The notes: generated by a model not told the origin, from the letters alone. A stretch of DNA of 64,000 nt from CAXXOK01 sp964640955 (GCA_964640955.1 CAZXJI010000004.1:62001-126000), one strand, 5' to 3'. Counted from the first letter of the stretch, positions 7,237 to 16,898 are shown. Numbers and translations are program-made.

Positions 7237-9364
7237 ACCCGTCAAGCTCTCCGTCCAGTTCGATCCGGTAACGCCCGGTTTGCAGCGGCAGGCGCCAGCA
7301 GCCTTCCCCCGCCTTCTCCAGCAATTCTCCGTCCAGGCGGGGCGCGGACGGCCAGCGAACCGTCACGTACCGCGGTTCCTGGTTGCCGGGTTTGCGCTGC
7401 ACCTCCAGGCAATACCCCTTCTGCGATTTGGTCAGATGCAGCGTCACCTTGCCGTAGGCCGTCGGCGTATCCGTAAGCAGCAGGTCGCGTTCGGCCGTCG
7501 GTAGCCATTCCTTCGGCAGCCCGGGCAAAAGCGCCATGCCGCCGTCCCATTCCAGCACAAGCAGCGTCCGCACCAGCCGGATAAACTCGACGGACGCCCA
7601 GTTGTGCGGCATATCGCCGCAGATTTCGGCGCAGGTGGTTTCCTTTACGGGCTGCTCCTCGCGCCACGTTCCGGCGGGTGAAGCGTGGTTGGCGAAGGCA
7701 TACAGGTAATCCACGGCCTTCTCCGGCCGCCCCGCCAACAGCATCAGCTCGCCGAAGCGCCCCGCCGCATAGGCGTACAGGCTCTGGTCGGCGCGCCACC
7801 CCGTGCTCTCGGGAAGCCCCTCGCGCCGGTCGATGCTGCAAAGCAGGTCCGCCGTCTCACCGATAATGGGGTCGTCCAGGCTGAAGGCGCCGTGGAACGC
7901 CACGCGGCAGAGGGTCTGCACGCCCGTCTGGGGCTTGTAAGGGTGGCGGCTTGCCATCGAAAGCGGCAGATACGTAAGCCCCTCGGGCGTTTTTTTGCGG
8001 TCGCGCTTCATGCAAACCTGGAGCACATCGTTCAGCTCTCCGGCGAAGCAGTCGAACCGCTCCCAGCCGGGAAGGCCCAGCCGCTTTCCCGCGCGGGCCG
8101 CGTCCTTCACGCCGACCAGAACGTTCAGCGGGGTGGTGTACTCGGGCTCGGGACCGTGGATGCCGCCGTCGCCGAAGGCGGGCGGGAACAGGCCGTACGC
8201 GGGATAGTCCCTCCCCAGGGCATAGCTTTCATCCCGCATCGCGATCAGGTAATCAAGTCCCCTCAGCATCAGCGGCCACAATTCCCGCAGGCGGTCGTCG
8301 TCGTTTCGCAGCTCGCACTGGCGTACGATGCTGGACAGCGCTACGGCCGTTTCCTTATGGTGATCCGGCAGGATGCGGATGCTCCCGTCCGGCTTGACCC
8401 GTTTGAGCACCGCCAGCAGGCCCTGCCAGGCCTCGTCGTCGCGGCCCATCATATAGCCGCACTCCGCGAAATAATACCCGTCGAACACCCACAGGCCCCG
8501 ATAGATCGTGGGGCCGACATGAAACTCCACGATATCGTCCACAATCTCGCGCGCCTGCAGGATATTCCGTCCGCAGGCGGTCAGCAGCCTCTGAACCCGC
8601 CGGTCCGGTACGCGGAAATCGTTCCGGAAAGCAGGGCTGTTCTTCCAGTACGCCGCGCATTCGGCAAGGCAGCGTCCGGCAAAATCCAGCGTGAAGGCCC
8701 GCGGTTCCAGCCGCCCGGCATAGACCAGGGCAAACGCACCTTCCCAGCGTTCGCCGGCGTGCAGGAAGGCGTTTTCCATATCCAGCGGCAGGCCGTCGCC
8801 GTTCATGATGGGCGTATAGAGCGCGACGGGCGCGGGAACGGTCGCGTCGCCGTTGGGCAGCTTGTAGGCGTCGGAATGGCTGCGCAGGGTTTCCGGCGGA
8901 TCGAAAGGTTCGCCCATGGTCTGCAGATAAACGGTATCCCGCGCATGGCCGAAGTTCTCTTTGGCGCTCAGGTAATAGAGCAGGATGTCCAGCCGGGTGC
9001 CGTCCGCAAGGCGGTGCCCGAAGGCTTTCCAGCCGAACGAGCAGTGCTCGTAATCCTCTACGGTCTCCACGATCGCCGCTTGCGGATCGCCGAATTCCTG
9101 ATACCGTTTCACCAGCCGGTCGCGGTGGTAAAAGCGCGGCACGCACCGGTAGCGAAAGCCCATGTTGCCTTCCTGCACGTCCAGCACGCGCTTTTCGCAC
9201 GCGCGCACGGTGCCGTCGACAAACTGATTTTTGTCGGCAAACCAGCGGTAGTTGAGGCTCCCGTCTTCCCTGACGATGGTTTTGAAGGGGTCGTCCACCA
9301 GACCGATGCAGGTCTGCCGAACGTCCGGGGCGAAGCGGTAATCGATAATCCTTTGGGTATCCAT
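7235..9364 (-). CDS. Large cytoplasmic glycosidase-like protein, probable (alpha/alpha)6 fold
   Basis: The 709-residue protein has no signal peptide. The middle (about 250-560) is rich in Trp, Tyr and acidic residues in the pattern of six-hairpin glycosidases: GPTIYRGLWVFDGYYFAE, PDGSIRILPDHHKE, ESTGWRADQSLYAYAAGR. The end looks like a beta-sandwich (WLPTAERDLLL, TAYGKVTLHL). I cannot assign a GH family; GH78-like or related families are candidates. The start at 9364 is chosen because AAAGGA lies eight bases upstream; an ATG at 9373 overlaps the permease stop (ATGA) but has no room for a ribosome site. It is the last gene of the ABC importer operon, so it probably processes an oligosaccharide after uptake. 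Confidence 0.7.
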   Translation of the reverse strand: MDTQRIIDYRFAPDVRQTCIGLVDDPFKTIVREDGSLNYRWFADKNQFVDGTVRACEKRVLDVQEGNMGFRYRCVPRFYHRDRLVKRYQEFGDPQAAIVETVEDYEHCSFGWKAFGHRLADGTRLDILLYYLSAKENFGHARDTVYLQTMGEPFDPPETLRSHSDAYKLPNGDATVPAPVALYTPIMNGDGLPLDMENAFLHAGERWEGAFALVYAGRLEPRAFTLDFAGRCLAECAAYWKNSPAFRNDFRVPDRRVQRLLTACGRNILQAREIVDDIVEFHVGPTIYRGLWVFDGYYFAECGYMMGRDDEAWQGLLAVLKRVKPDGSIRILPDHHKETAVALSSIVRQCELRNDDDRLRELWPLMLRGLDYLIAMRDESYALGRDYPAYGLFPPAFGDGGIHGPEPEYTTPLNVLVGVKDAARAGKRLGLPGWERFDCFAGELNDVLQVCMKRDRKKTPEGLTYLPLSMASRHPYKPQTGVQTLCRVAFHGAFSLDDPIIGETADLLCSIDRREGLPESTGWRADQSLYAYAAGRFGELMLLAGRPEKAVDYLYAFANHASPAGTWREEQPVKETTCAEICGDMPHNWASVEFIRLVRTLLVLEWDGGMALLPGLPKEWLPTAERDLLLTDTPTAYGKVTLHLTKSQKGYCLEVQRKPGNQEPRYVTVRWPSAPRLDGELLEKAGEGCWRLPLQTGRYRIELDGELDG

Positions 9365-9369
9365 GCTCG

Positions 9370-10251
9370 TCATCCTTTCACAGAGCCGCTCACAAGACCG
9401 TTTACAACCTGTTCCTGCATGAGTATGAACACCACGATGCTGGGCACCACCACGAGCATGGTGGCCGCGAACATCGCGCCGTAATCGCTGGCGAACTGGC
9501 TTTTGAAGTATAACAGGGCAATCGGGAGCGTCCGCTTCGCCGTGCTGGAGGTCAGCACCATGGCGATCTGGAATTCGTTCCAGGCGCCGATGAACGCCAG
9601 CACGCCCGCCGTCGCCATCGCGGGCTTCGTAAGCGGCAGTATGATCTGCCAAAAGGTGCGGTAGAAGCTGGCGCCGTCGATGTTGGCGGCCTCCTCCATT
9701 TCCGTGGGGACCGTAAGGTAGTAGCTGGTCAGGATGTACATGCTCACCGGCAGGCTGAACGCCGCGTAGCACAGGATGAGCCCGAGCAGCGTATCGTAAA
9801 AGCCGAGGGTTTTCATGGTCAGGAAAAGCGGCTGGAGCAGGGCGGCGGCCGGAATCAGCAGCGCCAGCCCAAACAGGCCGCGCAGTTTCAGCCGCCCCCG
9901 GAAGCGAAAACGCGCCAGCACGTAGGAGCTCATGGACAGTACGAACACGTTCAGCACCGTCGCCGTGCCCGCCACGATCACGCTGTTCAGGTAAAAGGTG
10001 CCGATGGGCGCGATCGTCAGCGCCGAGGCGTAGTTTTTGAAGCTCCAGACGGCCGGCAGGCTGACGGCGCTGTTGAGAATCTCCGTGTTCGTTTTGAAGG
10101 AGGACAGCAGCACCCAGATGATCGGCCCCAGGGAGATCAGCAGAATGACGGTCACGAACAGCGCCATCAGCGCCTTCAGAAAGCCTTTGAGCAGGCGGTA
10201 TCCCAGCGGGTCGGCCGTACGGCAGGAAGCATACGATTGTCGATTGATCAT
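9370..10251 (-). CDS. ABC sugar transporter permease, MalG type
   Basis: The 293-residue inner-membrane permease has about six hydrophobic helices and the EAA loop EEAANIDGASFYRTFWQIIL that contacts the ATPase. It forms a heterodimer with the permease encoded upstream. The start ATG at 10251 overlaps the previous stop (ATGA); a longer in-frame form to 10308 lies inside the neighbour and is rejected. No ATPase gene is in the operon, as is common for sugar importers that share one MsmX-type ATPase. Confidence 0.92.
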   Translation of the reverse strand: MINRQSYASCRTADPLGYRLLKGFLKALMALFVTVILLISLGPIIWVLLSSFKTNTEILNSAVSLPAVWSFKNYASALTIAPIGTFYLNSVIVAGTATVLNVFVLSMSSYVLARFRFRGRLKLRGLFGLALLIPAAALLQPLFLTMKTLGFYDTLLGLILCYAAFSLPVSMYILTSYYLTVPTEMEEAANIDGASFYRTFWQIILPLTKPAMATAGVLAFIGAWNEFQIAMVLTSSTAKRTLPIALLYFKSQFASDYGAMFAATMLVVVPSIVVFILMQEQVVNGLVSGSVKG

Positions 10252-11123
10252 TGACGGTTCATCTCCCCGATTTTGAACAGGCGGTTGGTTACGGCCACGG
10301 TAAGGCACCCGAGCAGAATCAGGATTACGCCGGCCGCGTTGGCCAGGCCGAAATTGTTCTCCAGCATGGAGGTTTTATAGATGAACATGGGAAGGTTCAT
10401 GGTGGTGACACCCGGCCCGCCCTTGGTGGTCAGCAAAATGATATCCAGCTTCTTCAGCATGACGGAGGTTTCCAGAATAACGGCCGTGCCGATGATGTTC
10501 TTCAGAAGCGGGAGGATGATGCGCAGGTTGATCTGCAGGGAGTCCGCGCCGTCCACGATGGCCGCTTCCAGAATGCCGCTGTCAATCGAGGTGATTTCCG
10601 TAAGCACCAGCAGCGACGTAAGGCCCGCGTATGGCAGCCAGGTGAGCGTAACGGTCAGGAAGGCCGTGTCGTAGCTCATAAACCAGTTTTGCGTGCAGCT
10701 TTTGCCCGACACCAGCGTGATGAGGGTATTCACAAACCCGAACTGCGCGTTGAACATGCACAGGAACAGCATGCCCATGGCCGCGCTGGAAATGATGCTC
10801 GGAATCATGTAGCAGGTGCGCGCGAACTTCCAGTAGAAGGGCTTGCGCGCCAGAATCAGGCCGAAAAGAACGCCGATGGCCACGTGGATCGTGCCTTGCA
10901 GGACGATCCACAGCACGTTGTTCACCAGCGCCTGGCGAAAGGAACGATCCGAGGTGAAAAGCTCCGCGTAGTTGCTCAGTCCGCTGAAAACCGGCGTGCC
11001 GCCGATCCGCCAATAGGTGACCGAGGTTCCCAGCAGCACGATCAGCGGAACCGCGAACACGAGGATGAACAGCACAAGCGTCGGCAGGATGAATATAAGG
11101 TAGTTGACAGGCTTGGTCTTCAT
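10248..11123 (-). CDS. ABC sugar transporter permease, MalF type
   Basis: The 291-residue permease has six predicted helices and the EAA motif ILEAAIVDGADSLQINLRII. It precedes and overlaps the MalG-type gene by 4 bp. It lies 110 bp after the solute-binding protein gene, with a hairpin between them that may reduce permease expression relative to the binding protein. Confidence 0.92.
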   Translation of the reverse strand: MKTKPVNYLIFILPTLVLFILVFAVPLIVLLGTSVTYWRIGGTPVFSGLSNYAELFTSDRSFRQALVNNVLWIVLQGTIHVAIGVLFGLILARKPFYWKFARTCYMIPSIISSAAMGMLFLCMFNAQFGFVNTLITLVSGKSCTQNWFMSYDTAFLTVTLTWLPYAGLTSLLVLTEITSIDSGILEAAIVDGADSLQINLRIILPLLKNIIGTAVILETSVMLKKLDIILLTTKGGPGVTTMNLPMFIYKTSMLENNFGLANAAGVILILLGCLTVAVTNRLFKIGEMNRQ

Positions 11124-11172
11124 GGCCGGATCTCCTTGCTGTAATCGCCATATCTTGGCCTTTTAGGATATG

Positions 11173-11220
11173 AAAAGGGCGCCGGCAGCATGCCCAGCAC
11201 AGCGGCTGTCGGCGGCCCTT
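11173..11220 (-). terminator. Intercistronic hairpin, probable partial terminator
   Basis: On the minus strand an imperfect stem of about 14 bp, from AAGGGCCGCCG (near 11220) to its partner ending in GCCCTT, is followed by TTTT (11173-11176). It sits between the binding protein and permease genes, where such attenuators are common. Confidence 0.5.
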
Positions 11221-11233
11221 ATGGTACGGCCTG

Positions 11234-12514
11234 TTATTCGTTCTTCATGGAGATGGTCGTCATCTCCGCGGCCATTTCTTCCGGCGTGATCTTTTCGTAG
11301 ATCAGTTCGGGATAAAGCGTGGAGAAGCCGTCGTAGGTCAGGTTTTCATAGGCAAGCTTGTTCATGGTCTTGTAAGTCCACTTTGCCTGCGAGATCAGGT
11401 CCACCAGCTGCGCCACGATCGGGTTGGCCGCGCGGTATTCGTCGCTGATCACAACCTTGGGGCCCGTGGGGATGTTGCCGCCGTTCTCCAGAAGCACCTT
11501 CTGCGCGCCGGCGTTCGTCAGCCATTTTACGGCGGCCCAGCAGGCTTCCACCTTGTCGGGATCCTTGGTGGTGATGGCAAAGCCGTAGTCGTAGTTGCTG
11601 ATCATGCCGCCTTCGGGGAAGAGGGCCACGCCGACCTTATCGGCAAAGCCTTCGGTCGCCTTCTCGGGGTTGGAGAAATCGGCGATCATCCATGCGCCGT
11701 TGGGCATGATGGCGGCCTTTTCCTGCAGGAAGTAGTTGGCCGCGTTGGCGTAAATACCGCCGACCGCGTCGGGCATGCAGTAATCCTTGAGCATCTTCTG
11801 GACCAGCGTCAGGGCGTTGATGACCTCCGGCGTATTCCATTCCCTGACCTTCGTGGAGCTGTTGACCAGCGCGTTGCCGGCCTCGCCGGAAGTGCCGATG
11901 ATGGAGACCAGCACGTTCTGGGTGGTCCAGCTGTTTTCGCCCGTATAGAACGTAAGCGGCGTAAACCCGGCGTCCTTCAGCTTCTGGCAGTTATCCATCC
12001 ACTCGTCCCAGGTCTGGGCGGGCTGGACGCCGGCCTGCTCGAACATATCCTTGTTGTAGAAATAGGCGAAGCACTGGTTGATATCCGGAATGCTGTACAC
12101 CTTGCCGTTGATTCGCTGGGACTCGATCGCGGCCTGCCCCACCTCGGCGGCGTAATCGGGATCGTTCGCCAGCAGTTCCTCCAAATCGTGCGCCTGTCCG
12201 TTCTTTACCGCCAGGCTCACGATGCCGCCCTTGCCCTCGATGATGTCCGGCAGGTCGCCGGTGGCCGCTAGGATGGTCATCTTCTCGATGTAGCTCATGT
12301 CGCTGGGAAGCTCTTCGACCACCAGCTTGTAGGTGCCGGCGTAGTACTCGTTGAAAGAGTCGATCAGAATTTTCTCCGGCGCGGCAAGCACGTGGGTGCC
12401 GACGCGATAGGTCGGGAAGTTGATTTCGATCACGCCGTCGTCCGCTTCCGCAGGCAGGACTGCAAGGGTCATCAGCAGTGCAACCGTCATACAGAGGACA
12501 AGAATCCTTTTCAT
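11234..12514 (-). CDS. Extracellular solute-binding protein of sugar ABC importer
   Basis: The 426-residue protein begins with a signal peptide (MKRILVLCMTVALLMTLAVLPAEA). It continues with a family 1 binding-protein fold: PSDMSYIEKMTILAATGDLPDII, then YFYNKDMFEQAGVQPAQTWDEW. There is no lipobox Cys after the hydrophobic core, so it is predicted to be cleaved by signal peptidase I rather than lipid-anchored. AAGGAGG precedes ATG 12514; a longer frame to 12556 is rejected. It delivers a sugar or oligosaccharide to the two permeases encoded downstream. Confidence 0.9.
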   Translation of the reverse strand: MKRILVLCMTVALLMTLAVLPAEADDGVIEINFPTYRVGTHVLAAPEKILIDSFNEYYAGTYKLVVEELPSDMSYIEKMTILAATGDLPDIIEGKGGIVSLAVKNGQAHDLEELLANDPDYAAEVGQAAIESQRINGKVYSIPDINQCFAYFYNKDMFEQAGVQPAQTWDEWMDNCQKLKDAGFTPLTFYTGENSWTTQNVLVSIIGTSGEAGNALVNSSTKVREWNTPEVINALTLVQKMLKDYCMPDAVGGIYANAANYFLQEKAAIMPNGAWMIADFSNPEKATEGFADKVGVALFPEGGMISNYDYGFAITTKDPDKVEACWAAVKWLTNAGAQKVLLENGGNIPTGPKVVISDEYRAANPIVAQLVDLISQAKWTYKTMNKLAYENLTYDGFSTLYPELIYEKITPEEMAAEMTTISMKNE

Positions 12515-12574
12515 GAAAGATACCTCCTTGATAGAATGATGAAAGGTCTGTCGCATGCCTTTCGTAGTAAGACA

Positions 12575-12603
12575 AGTATAGTTTTTTCATCGGTAGGTGA
12601 GAA
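12575..12603 (-). promoter_or_regulatory. Possible promoter of the sugar ABC operon
   Basis: On the minus strand TTCTCA (12598-12603), a 17-base spacer and TATACT (12575-12580) lie 61 bp ahead of the binding-protein start. The -35 is weak (4/6), as expected for an activated promoter. Confidence 0.45.
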
Positions 12604-12688
12604 CGATTGTCGCGGTCGTTTGCTGTTGCATTCGGCTCAAAACGATGGAATCCGACCGGCCAAAGGCGCCCGGCGCGCGGTCCGCTTG

Positions 12689-13654
12689 TCAAATCCGTTC
12701 CTCCGATGTGTTTTTCGGCTTTTCGGCCATCCCGAGGCTCGTGCGCAGGGTGCGCCGCTCGTGCGGCAGAAGCGGTATGAAGCCCGTTTCCCGCGGCGGC
12801 AGGGCCAGGAGGTTGGGCGCGTTGGTAACCCAGGTTTGCGGCTCGCAGCAGATAAACCCCCGGCTGCCGTTTTGGTTCCATAGCATCACGAAGGGATAGC
12901 CGTCCATCCGGTAGCGGACGGTGCTCCCGGAGGCCGCCCCGAACAGTTCCAGCCACGTCCCGTTAAGCGTTATCAGGGCCGAAACGGGCTGCGCGCAGGG
13001 TGCAACCCGCCCCTCCCGAAGCGCATGGCACAGGGGCGTATCCCCGCGCTCGCCGGTTGGAAGGACGCGCTCCCGTTCCAGCGTCCATTCGGCGGCGGCG
13101 GGCACGCGCAGGCGCACGTCTTCCGGACGTTCCCCCGACCGAAAGGGCGCGCGCAACGCCGTATGCTGCCCCAAGCCCAGCGGCAGCGGGTTTTCCCCGT
13201 TCACGATGCGGATCGTCTGCTCAAGCCCGGCGCCGGACAGCGCATAGGTGACTTCCAGTGAAAAGCTCAGGCCCTGATCGGCATAGCGCCGGTCGGCGGA
13301 CGCGTCGTAGCGCAGCGTCACCGCGTCCGATTGCCGCGTCGTTCTCCGCCCCGCCGTCCGAAAGGGAGCGTTCATTACAAACCCGTGGATGTGGTTGTTT
13401 CTGGACGGTTCGTTGATCTCCAGCCGATAGTCGCGTCCGTTCCATTCGAAACGCCCGTCCGCGATGCGGTTGGGCGGAACGAGCAGGGGCGTGCCGTACA
13501 GGCAGGGGGATTCCGCCAGCTCGTCCAGTTTGGCGGGCGTCCTCAGCAGTTCGGCGCCGCGGTGACGCAGGCGCACGCAGTTGGCGCCTAACGACGGGCA
13601 GACCCAGGCAAGGTGTTCCTGCCAGCGAAGCTCTACGCAGTAATCCGCAATCAT
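12689..13654 (-). CDS. Aldose 1-epimerase-like protein (GalM superfamily)
   Basis: The 321-residue protein matches the galactose mutarotase beta-sandwich. It has LYGTPLLVPPNRIADGRF near the N-terminus, the catalytic-type segment NNHIHGFVMNAPF (His near 96), and LGLGQHTALRAPF with the second expected His. It probably interconverts sugar anomers or related ring forms. GGAAGG upstream supports ATG 13654, and a minus-strand TATAAT (13688-13693) lies ahead of it. It is the gene just before the ABC importer in the same direction, so it fits the same sugar pathway. The physiological sugar is unknown. Confidence 0.82.
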   Translation of the reverse strand: MIADYCVELRWQEHLAWVCPSLGANCVRLRHRGAELLRTPAKLDELAESPCLYGTPLLVPPNRIADGRFEWNGRDYRLEINEPSRNNHIHGFVMNAPFRTAGRRTTRQSDAVTLRYDASADRRYADQGLSFSLEVTYALSGAGLEQTIRIVNGENPLPLGLGQHTALRAPFRSGERPEDVRLRVPAAAEWTLERERVLPTGERGDTPLCHALREGRVAPCAQPVSALITLNGTWLELFGAASGSTVRYRMDGYPFVMLWNQNGSRGFICCEPQTWVTNAPNLLALPPRETGFIPLLPHERRTLRTSLGMAEKPKNTSEERI

Positions 13655-13801
13655 AACAAACCTTCCCGTTTCCCGGTTATTTTCTTTATTATAACAAACC
13701 ACCCCGGCCGCGTACATGTTCGGAAGTGTGAAAACGTGCATTATCCGGCTCTTCTCGGGGCGGCGGACGGAGAAGGACTGGAATTCTCCATAAACGCAGA
13801 G

Positions 13802-13845
13802 CGAACCGAAAAGAGACGATCCGCGGATCGTCTCTCTTCGGTTCG
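13802..13845. terminator. Long inverted repeat, probable transcription terminator
   Basis: A 21-bp stem with one mismatch (13802-13822 with 13825-13845) is centred on GACGATCCGCGGATCGTC, followed on the plus strand by TCCTTTTTG. It lies 33 bp after the stop of the ADP-ribosylglycohydrolase-like gene and probably ends that minus-strand operon, although the T-tract is on the other strand. Confidence 0.55.
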
Positions 13846-13877
13846 TCCTTTTTGCATTTGTTTTCGCCGCACCCTGC

Positions 13878-15203
13878 TCAGCCGATCTTCCGGTGCAGCG
13901 CCGTCATACGGTCCGCCACCGCGGAAAGGCTCCGCTCGCTGAAGCCGCTCATCGTGGTATGCAGTTCGTCGTGGAACGGCTCGACCCAGTGCGCGGGCAG
14001 CCCCTCCGCGAAATACGCACCCAATATGGAGCCGCAGCTGCAGGCGAAGCTGTCCGAATCGTTCCCCTGCGCCACCTGCATGCCGATGCCTTCCTCGGCG
14101 CTTCCGGCGAACTTCAGCGTGTTGATCACCGTGCCGATCTCCTGAACGATCTGCCCGGCCGTGTATTCGGAGAAGCGCTCGTGCACCGCGTTATACCCCT
14201 GGGTAAAATCCGCTGCCGCGTCAACCAGGCGGTAGCTCTCGCCGGCCTGCTCGAAGAAGCGGCTGCGCCGGGGAACGTACTTCAGCGCCGTTTCGACGAT
14301 CTCGCGCCAGTCCTTCGCCACGAAGGCCGTCGCGATGGCCGCGGCGATGAACATGGCGCTGTACACGCCGGTCTTGCGGTGCGTGAAGGAAGCGTCCTTC
14401 CAGGCCAGCTTCGCCGCCTTTTCCGGGTTCCCGGGGCAGGCGTAGCCGTACGCGTCGGCGCGGATCATGGCGCCGCACAGCTCCTGGCCGGGGTTCAGGC
14501 ACTCCGCCCACTCCTTCATGTCGAAGGGAAGGTTGGGCGTCAGCGAGGCCAGCCCCGCCTTGAGCAGCAGGGTGCGTTCCGGGCCCCAGCACAGGTAGAT
14601 GGGCATGTTTTCGATCCACAGCCTGCGCATATCCTCGTGGGTGAAGTCGGCGCCGCTCTTTTCCAAAAGCAGCATCCCCATGAGCGAATAGGTGATGTCG
14701 TCGTCCGGGGCCACGTAGCGCACGTTGCCGGCCGTCGTATCCACCCAGCTCGGGTTGCGGCGGCCCCATGCGGTCAGCATCGCGTCGCTTACGTAATCGC
14801 GTATCGGCCACTCCCCCGCCTTTTTGGCGGCGGCCCGGATATCCCCAAGCGTGCCGTAGGGCGGTTCTTCCAGGGGCTTGCCCAGGATGCACGCGCAGAC
14901 GGACGTATAAAACGCGCTTCGCACGCGCCTGTCGATTTCCGCCTCCGGCGGCTTCCGTATCACGCCGCGGACGCGCCCGGGATCGCACTCGGCCAGGATA
15001 TCCATAAGCTCGTCCGGCTCGCGGTACGGCCAGTCCTCACGGATCGGCGCTACGCGTGTCCCCTGCGCCACCTCAAAAAGAGCGTCGTAGCTTTCGCCTG
15101 CGCTTTCCAACCGGGCCCGCAGCGCCTGCACGTCGTAGCCCTGCCGGGCGCGCTCCGTAAGCTCGGCGGCCAGTATCTGTTTCATGGCTTCCTTCGTCAA
15201 CAC
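13878..15203 (-). CDS. ADP-ribosylglycohydrolase family protein
   Basis: The 441-residue protein has the hallmarks of the DraG/ARH fold: CACILGKPLEEP (about 103-114), the metal-binding acidic triplet APDDDITYSLMG (D167-D169), and the C-terminal GNDSDSFACSCGSILGA. Family members hydrolyse ADP-ribosyl or related N/O-glycosidic bonds with two Mg ions. The GTG start at 15203 has AGGAGGG five bases upstream. It is the last gene of an amino-sugar uptake operon, so the substrate may be a glycoside or nucleoside rather than ADP-ribosylated protein. That is inference from context. About 90 N-terminal residues precede the fold and have no recognised match. Confidence 0.85.
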   Translation of the reverse strand: MLTKEAMKQILAAELTERARQGYDVQALRARLESAGESYDALFEVAQGTRVAPIREDWPYREPDELMDILAECDPGRVRGVIRKPPEAEIDRRVRSAFYTSVCACILGKPLEEPPYGTLGDIRAAAKKAGEWPIRDYVSDAMLTAWGRRNPSWVDTTAGNVRYVAPDDDITYSLMGMLLLEKSGADFTHEDMRRLWIENMPIYLCWGPERTLLLKAGLASLTPNLPFDMKEWAECLNPGQELCGAMIRADAYGYACPGNPEKAAKLAWKDASFTHRKTGVYSAMFIAAAIATAFVAKDWREIVETALKYVPRRSRFFEQAGESYRLVDAAADFTQGYNAVHERFSEYTAGQIVQEIGTVINTLKFAGSAEEGIGMQVAQGNDSDSFACSCGSILGAYFAEGLPAHWVEPFHDELHTTMSGFSERSLSAVADRMTALHRKIG

Positions 15204-15238
15204 GAAATCCCTCCTGCCGTGCCTTGCGGCCGCGCGGC

Positions 15239-15269
15239 GCCGGGGCGGGGCGCAGGGCCCCGCTCCGGC
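15239..15269 (-). terminator. GC-rich intercistronic hairpin
   Basis: A stem of about 12 bp with one mismatch (15239-15251 with 15257-15269) lies between the binding protein and ADP-ribosylglycohydrolase genes. There is no T-tract, so it may stabilise the upstream mRNA or attenuate rather than terminate. Confidence 0.4.
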
Positions 15270-15279
15270 GAAAAGTTGG

Positions 15280-16854
15280 TTACTGGTTAATGCCGGCGTT
15301 CAGTTCGTCCACCACGTCCTGAACGGTCTGCTGGTTGGTCGCCTTGAAGTTGCTCCATTCGGTGTCGATGTCGTTGCCGGAGAAGATCATGCCCGTAATG
15401 AGATCGTCGATCTTCAGGGAGAACTTCAGCTTCTTCTCGCCGTCGAAAAGAATCTGCGCGTAATCGGGGGCGACGAGCTGCGTGTTCAGCTCCTTGACGT
15501 GGAACATGTTCACCGCCATGGTACGAACCGCCTCGGGCAGCGAAGGATCGCGCGCCGACCAGTCGTCCGGCAGAACCGCCTTGGTGAAGAAGAAGTTGTA
15601 GGACGGATACTCGTCGGCGATGCTGACGAAGTTGCCGTTTTCATCCTTCGCGCGGGTGATGTCGATCGTGTCGCCGTCCATCGTATAATCCACGCCTTCG
15701 ATGCCGCAGTGAATCAGGCGCTGGCCTTCCTCGGTGCTCACATAGTCCAGGATGCTCAGGATGCGGTCCAGCTTCTGGTCGTCGATATCCGGGTTGAACA
15801 GCAGGCCGGCCCAGAAATTGGTCACGTTCTGTTCGCCGCGGTACACGCCGTCGTCTCCGACGACCGTCGCCAGGCCGATCGCGTCGGCGGGATTAATGTC
15901 GGGGTTGGAACGGCTGAAGGAATTGAACCGCTCGTCCACGTTCGCCGCGGAAGCGCCGTCTACGAACATGCCGGCGATGCCGCTGTCGAACTTCTCGTAA
16001 TGCTCCTTGCCCTTGAAGGCGTAGTAGTCGGGGTCGATAATCCCGGTGTCGAAGCACTCTTTGAGCTTCTTGACGCCCGCGAGCGTCGCGTCGTCAAAGC
16101 CGCCCCATACGTACCGGCCGCTTGCGTCCTTGTAGAACTGGTCGTAGAAAGCGTTGCTGCTCTGCACGAAAGCGTTGTCCACATAGGCGGGAGGCGCGGT
16201 GAAGCCGATGGTCTTGCCGGCGCCGTTTCCGCCGGGATCCTTCTCGATGAACGCCTTCGCCAGTTCGACGATCTGATCCACGGTCACGGTATCGCCCACT
16301 TCGATGCCCACGGCCTGCGCCCAATCCTTACGATAGTACAGGACCTTGGGGTCGATGATCAGGTCGGTTGTCTCCGTAGGCGGGTTGAGGTAAATCACGT
16401 TGGGGATCATGTACAGCTTCTGGTCCGGGTCGTTGGCCTTGAGGTAGTCCGCCACGCCGGTCTTCTTCATGGCCGCGGCGAGGTTGGGGTATTTCGTCTC
16501 CAGGTCGTCGGGCAGCGCCTTAACGAGGCCCTGCTCCGAATAGCTCTTGTAGTCCTTCAGGTTGAAGTTCCAAAAGAGCATGTCCGGCATGTCGCCCGAG
16601 GTAATCCACAGGCGGTCGCGCTCGTCCCAGGTTTCCCAGGTGATGTTGATCAGGTCGTACTCGAAGTTGAACATGTCGTCGAACGTCTTGTAGATGGCGT
16701 CGTCCATGAAGCTCACGTTGTCCGGCAGGTTGATGGACGTCGCGGAAAAACTGATGCGGTCGGCATACTGACCGGGTACGGTTTCCGCGCTGCCGATACC
16801 CAGCGGCATCAGCAGGCACAACAGGACGGCCAAGAAACGACAGAATTTTCTCAC
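15280..16854 (-). CDS. Extracellular solute-binding protein, LplA/YtcQ type
   Basis: The 524-residue protein has a signal peptide (LAVLLCLLMPLGIGSA) with no lipobox Cys. The long binding-protein body contains WITSGDMPDMLFWNF, YYRKDWAQAVGIEV and FNPDIDDQKLDRILSILDYV, typical of the large binding proteins that serve LplB/LplC permeases for complex sugars. The GTG start at 16854 has GGAGGG upstream. The unusual gene order places it after both permeases. With NanE and a ROK kinase upstream, the cargo is probably an amino-sugar-containing glycan or its fragment. Confidence 0.9.
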   Translation of the reverse strand: MRKFCRFLAVLLCLLMPLGIGSAETVPGQYADRISFSATSINLPDNVSFMDDAIYKTFDDMFNFEYDLINITWETWDERDRLWITSGDMPDMLFWNFNLKDYKSYSEQGLVKALPDDLETKYPNLAAAMKKTGVADYLKANDPDQKLYMIPNVIYLNPPTETTDLIIDPKVLYYRKDWAQAVGIEVGDTVTVDQIVELAKAFIEKDPGGNGAGKTIGFTAPPAYVDNAFVQSSNAFYDQFYKDASGRYVWGGFDDATLAGVKKLKECFDTGIIDPDYYAFKGKEHYEKFDSGIAGMFVDGASAANVDERFNSFSRSNPDINPADAIGLATVVGDDGVYRGEQNVTNFWAGLLFNPDIDDQKLDRILSILDYVSTEEGQRLIHCGIEGVDYTMDGDTIDITRAKDENGNFVSIADEYPSYNFFFTKAVLPDDWSARDPSLPEAVRTMAVNMFHVKELNTQLVAPDYAQILFDGEKKLKFSLKIDDLITGMIFSGNDIDTEWSNFKATNQQTVQDVVDELNAGINQ

Positions 16855-16898
16855 GTTGATCCCTCCAATAGATTATTTGGGGAAACGGCTTGCCGCCG

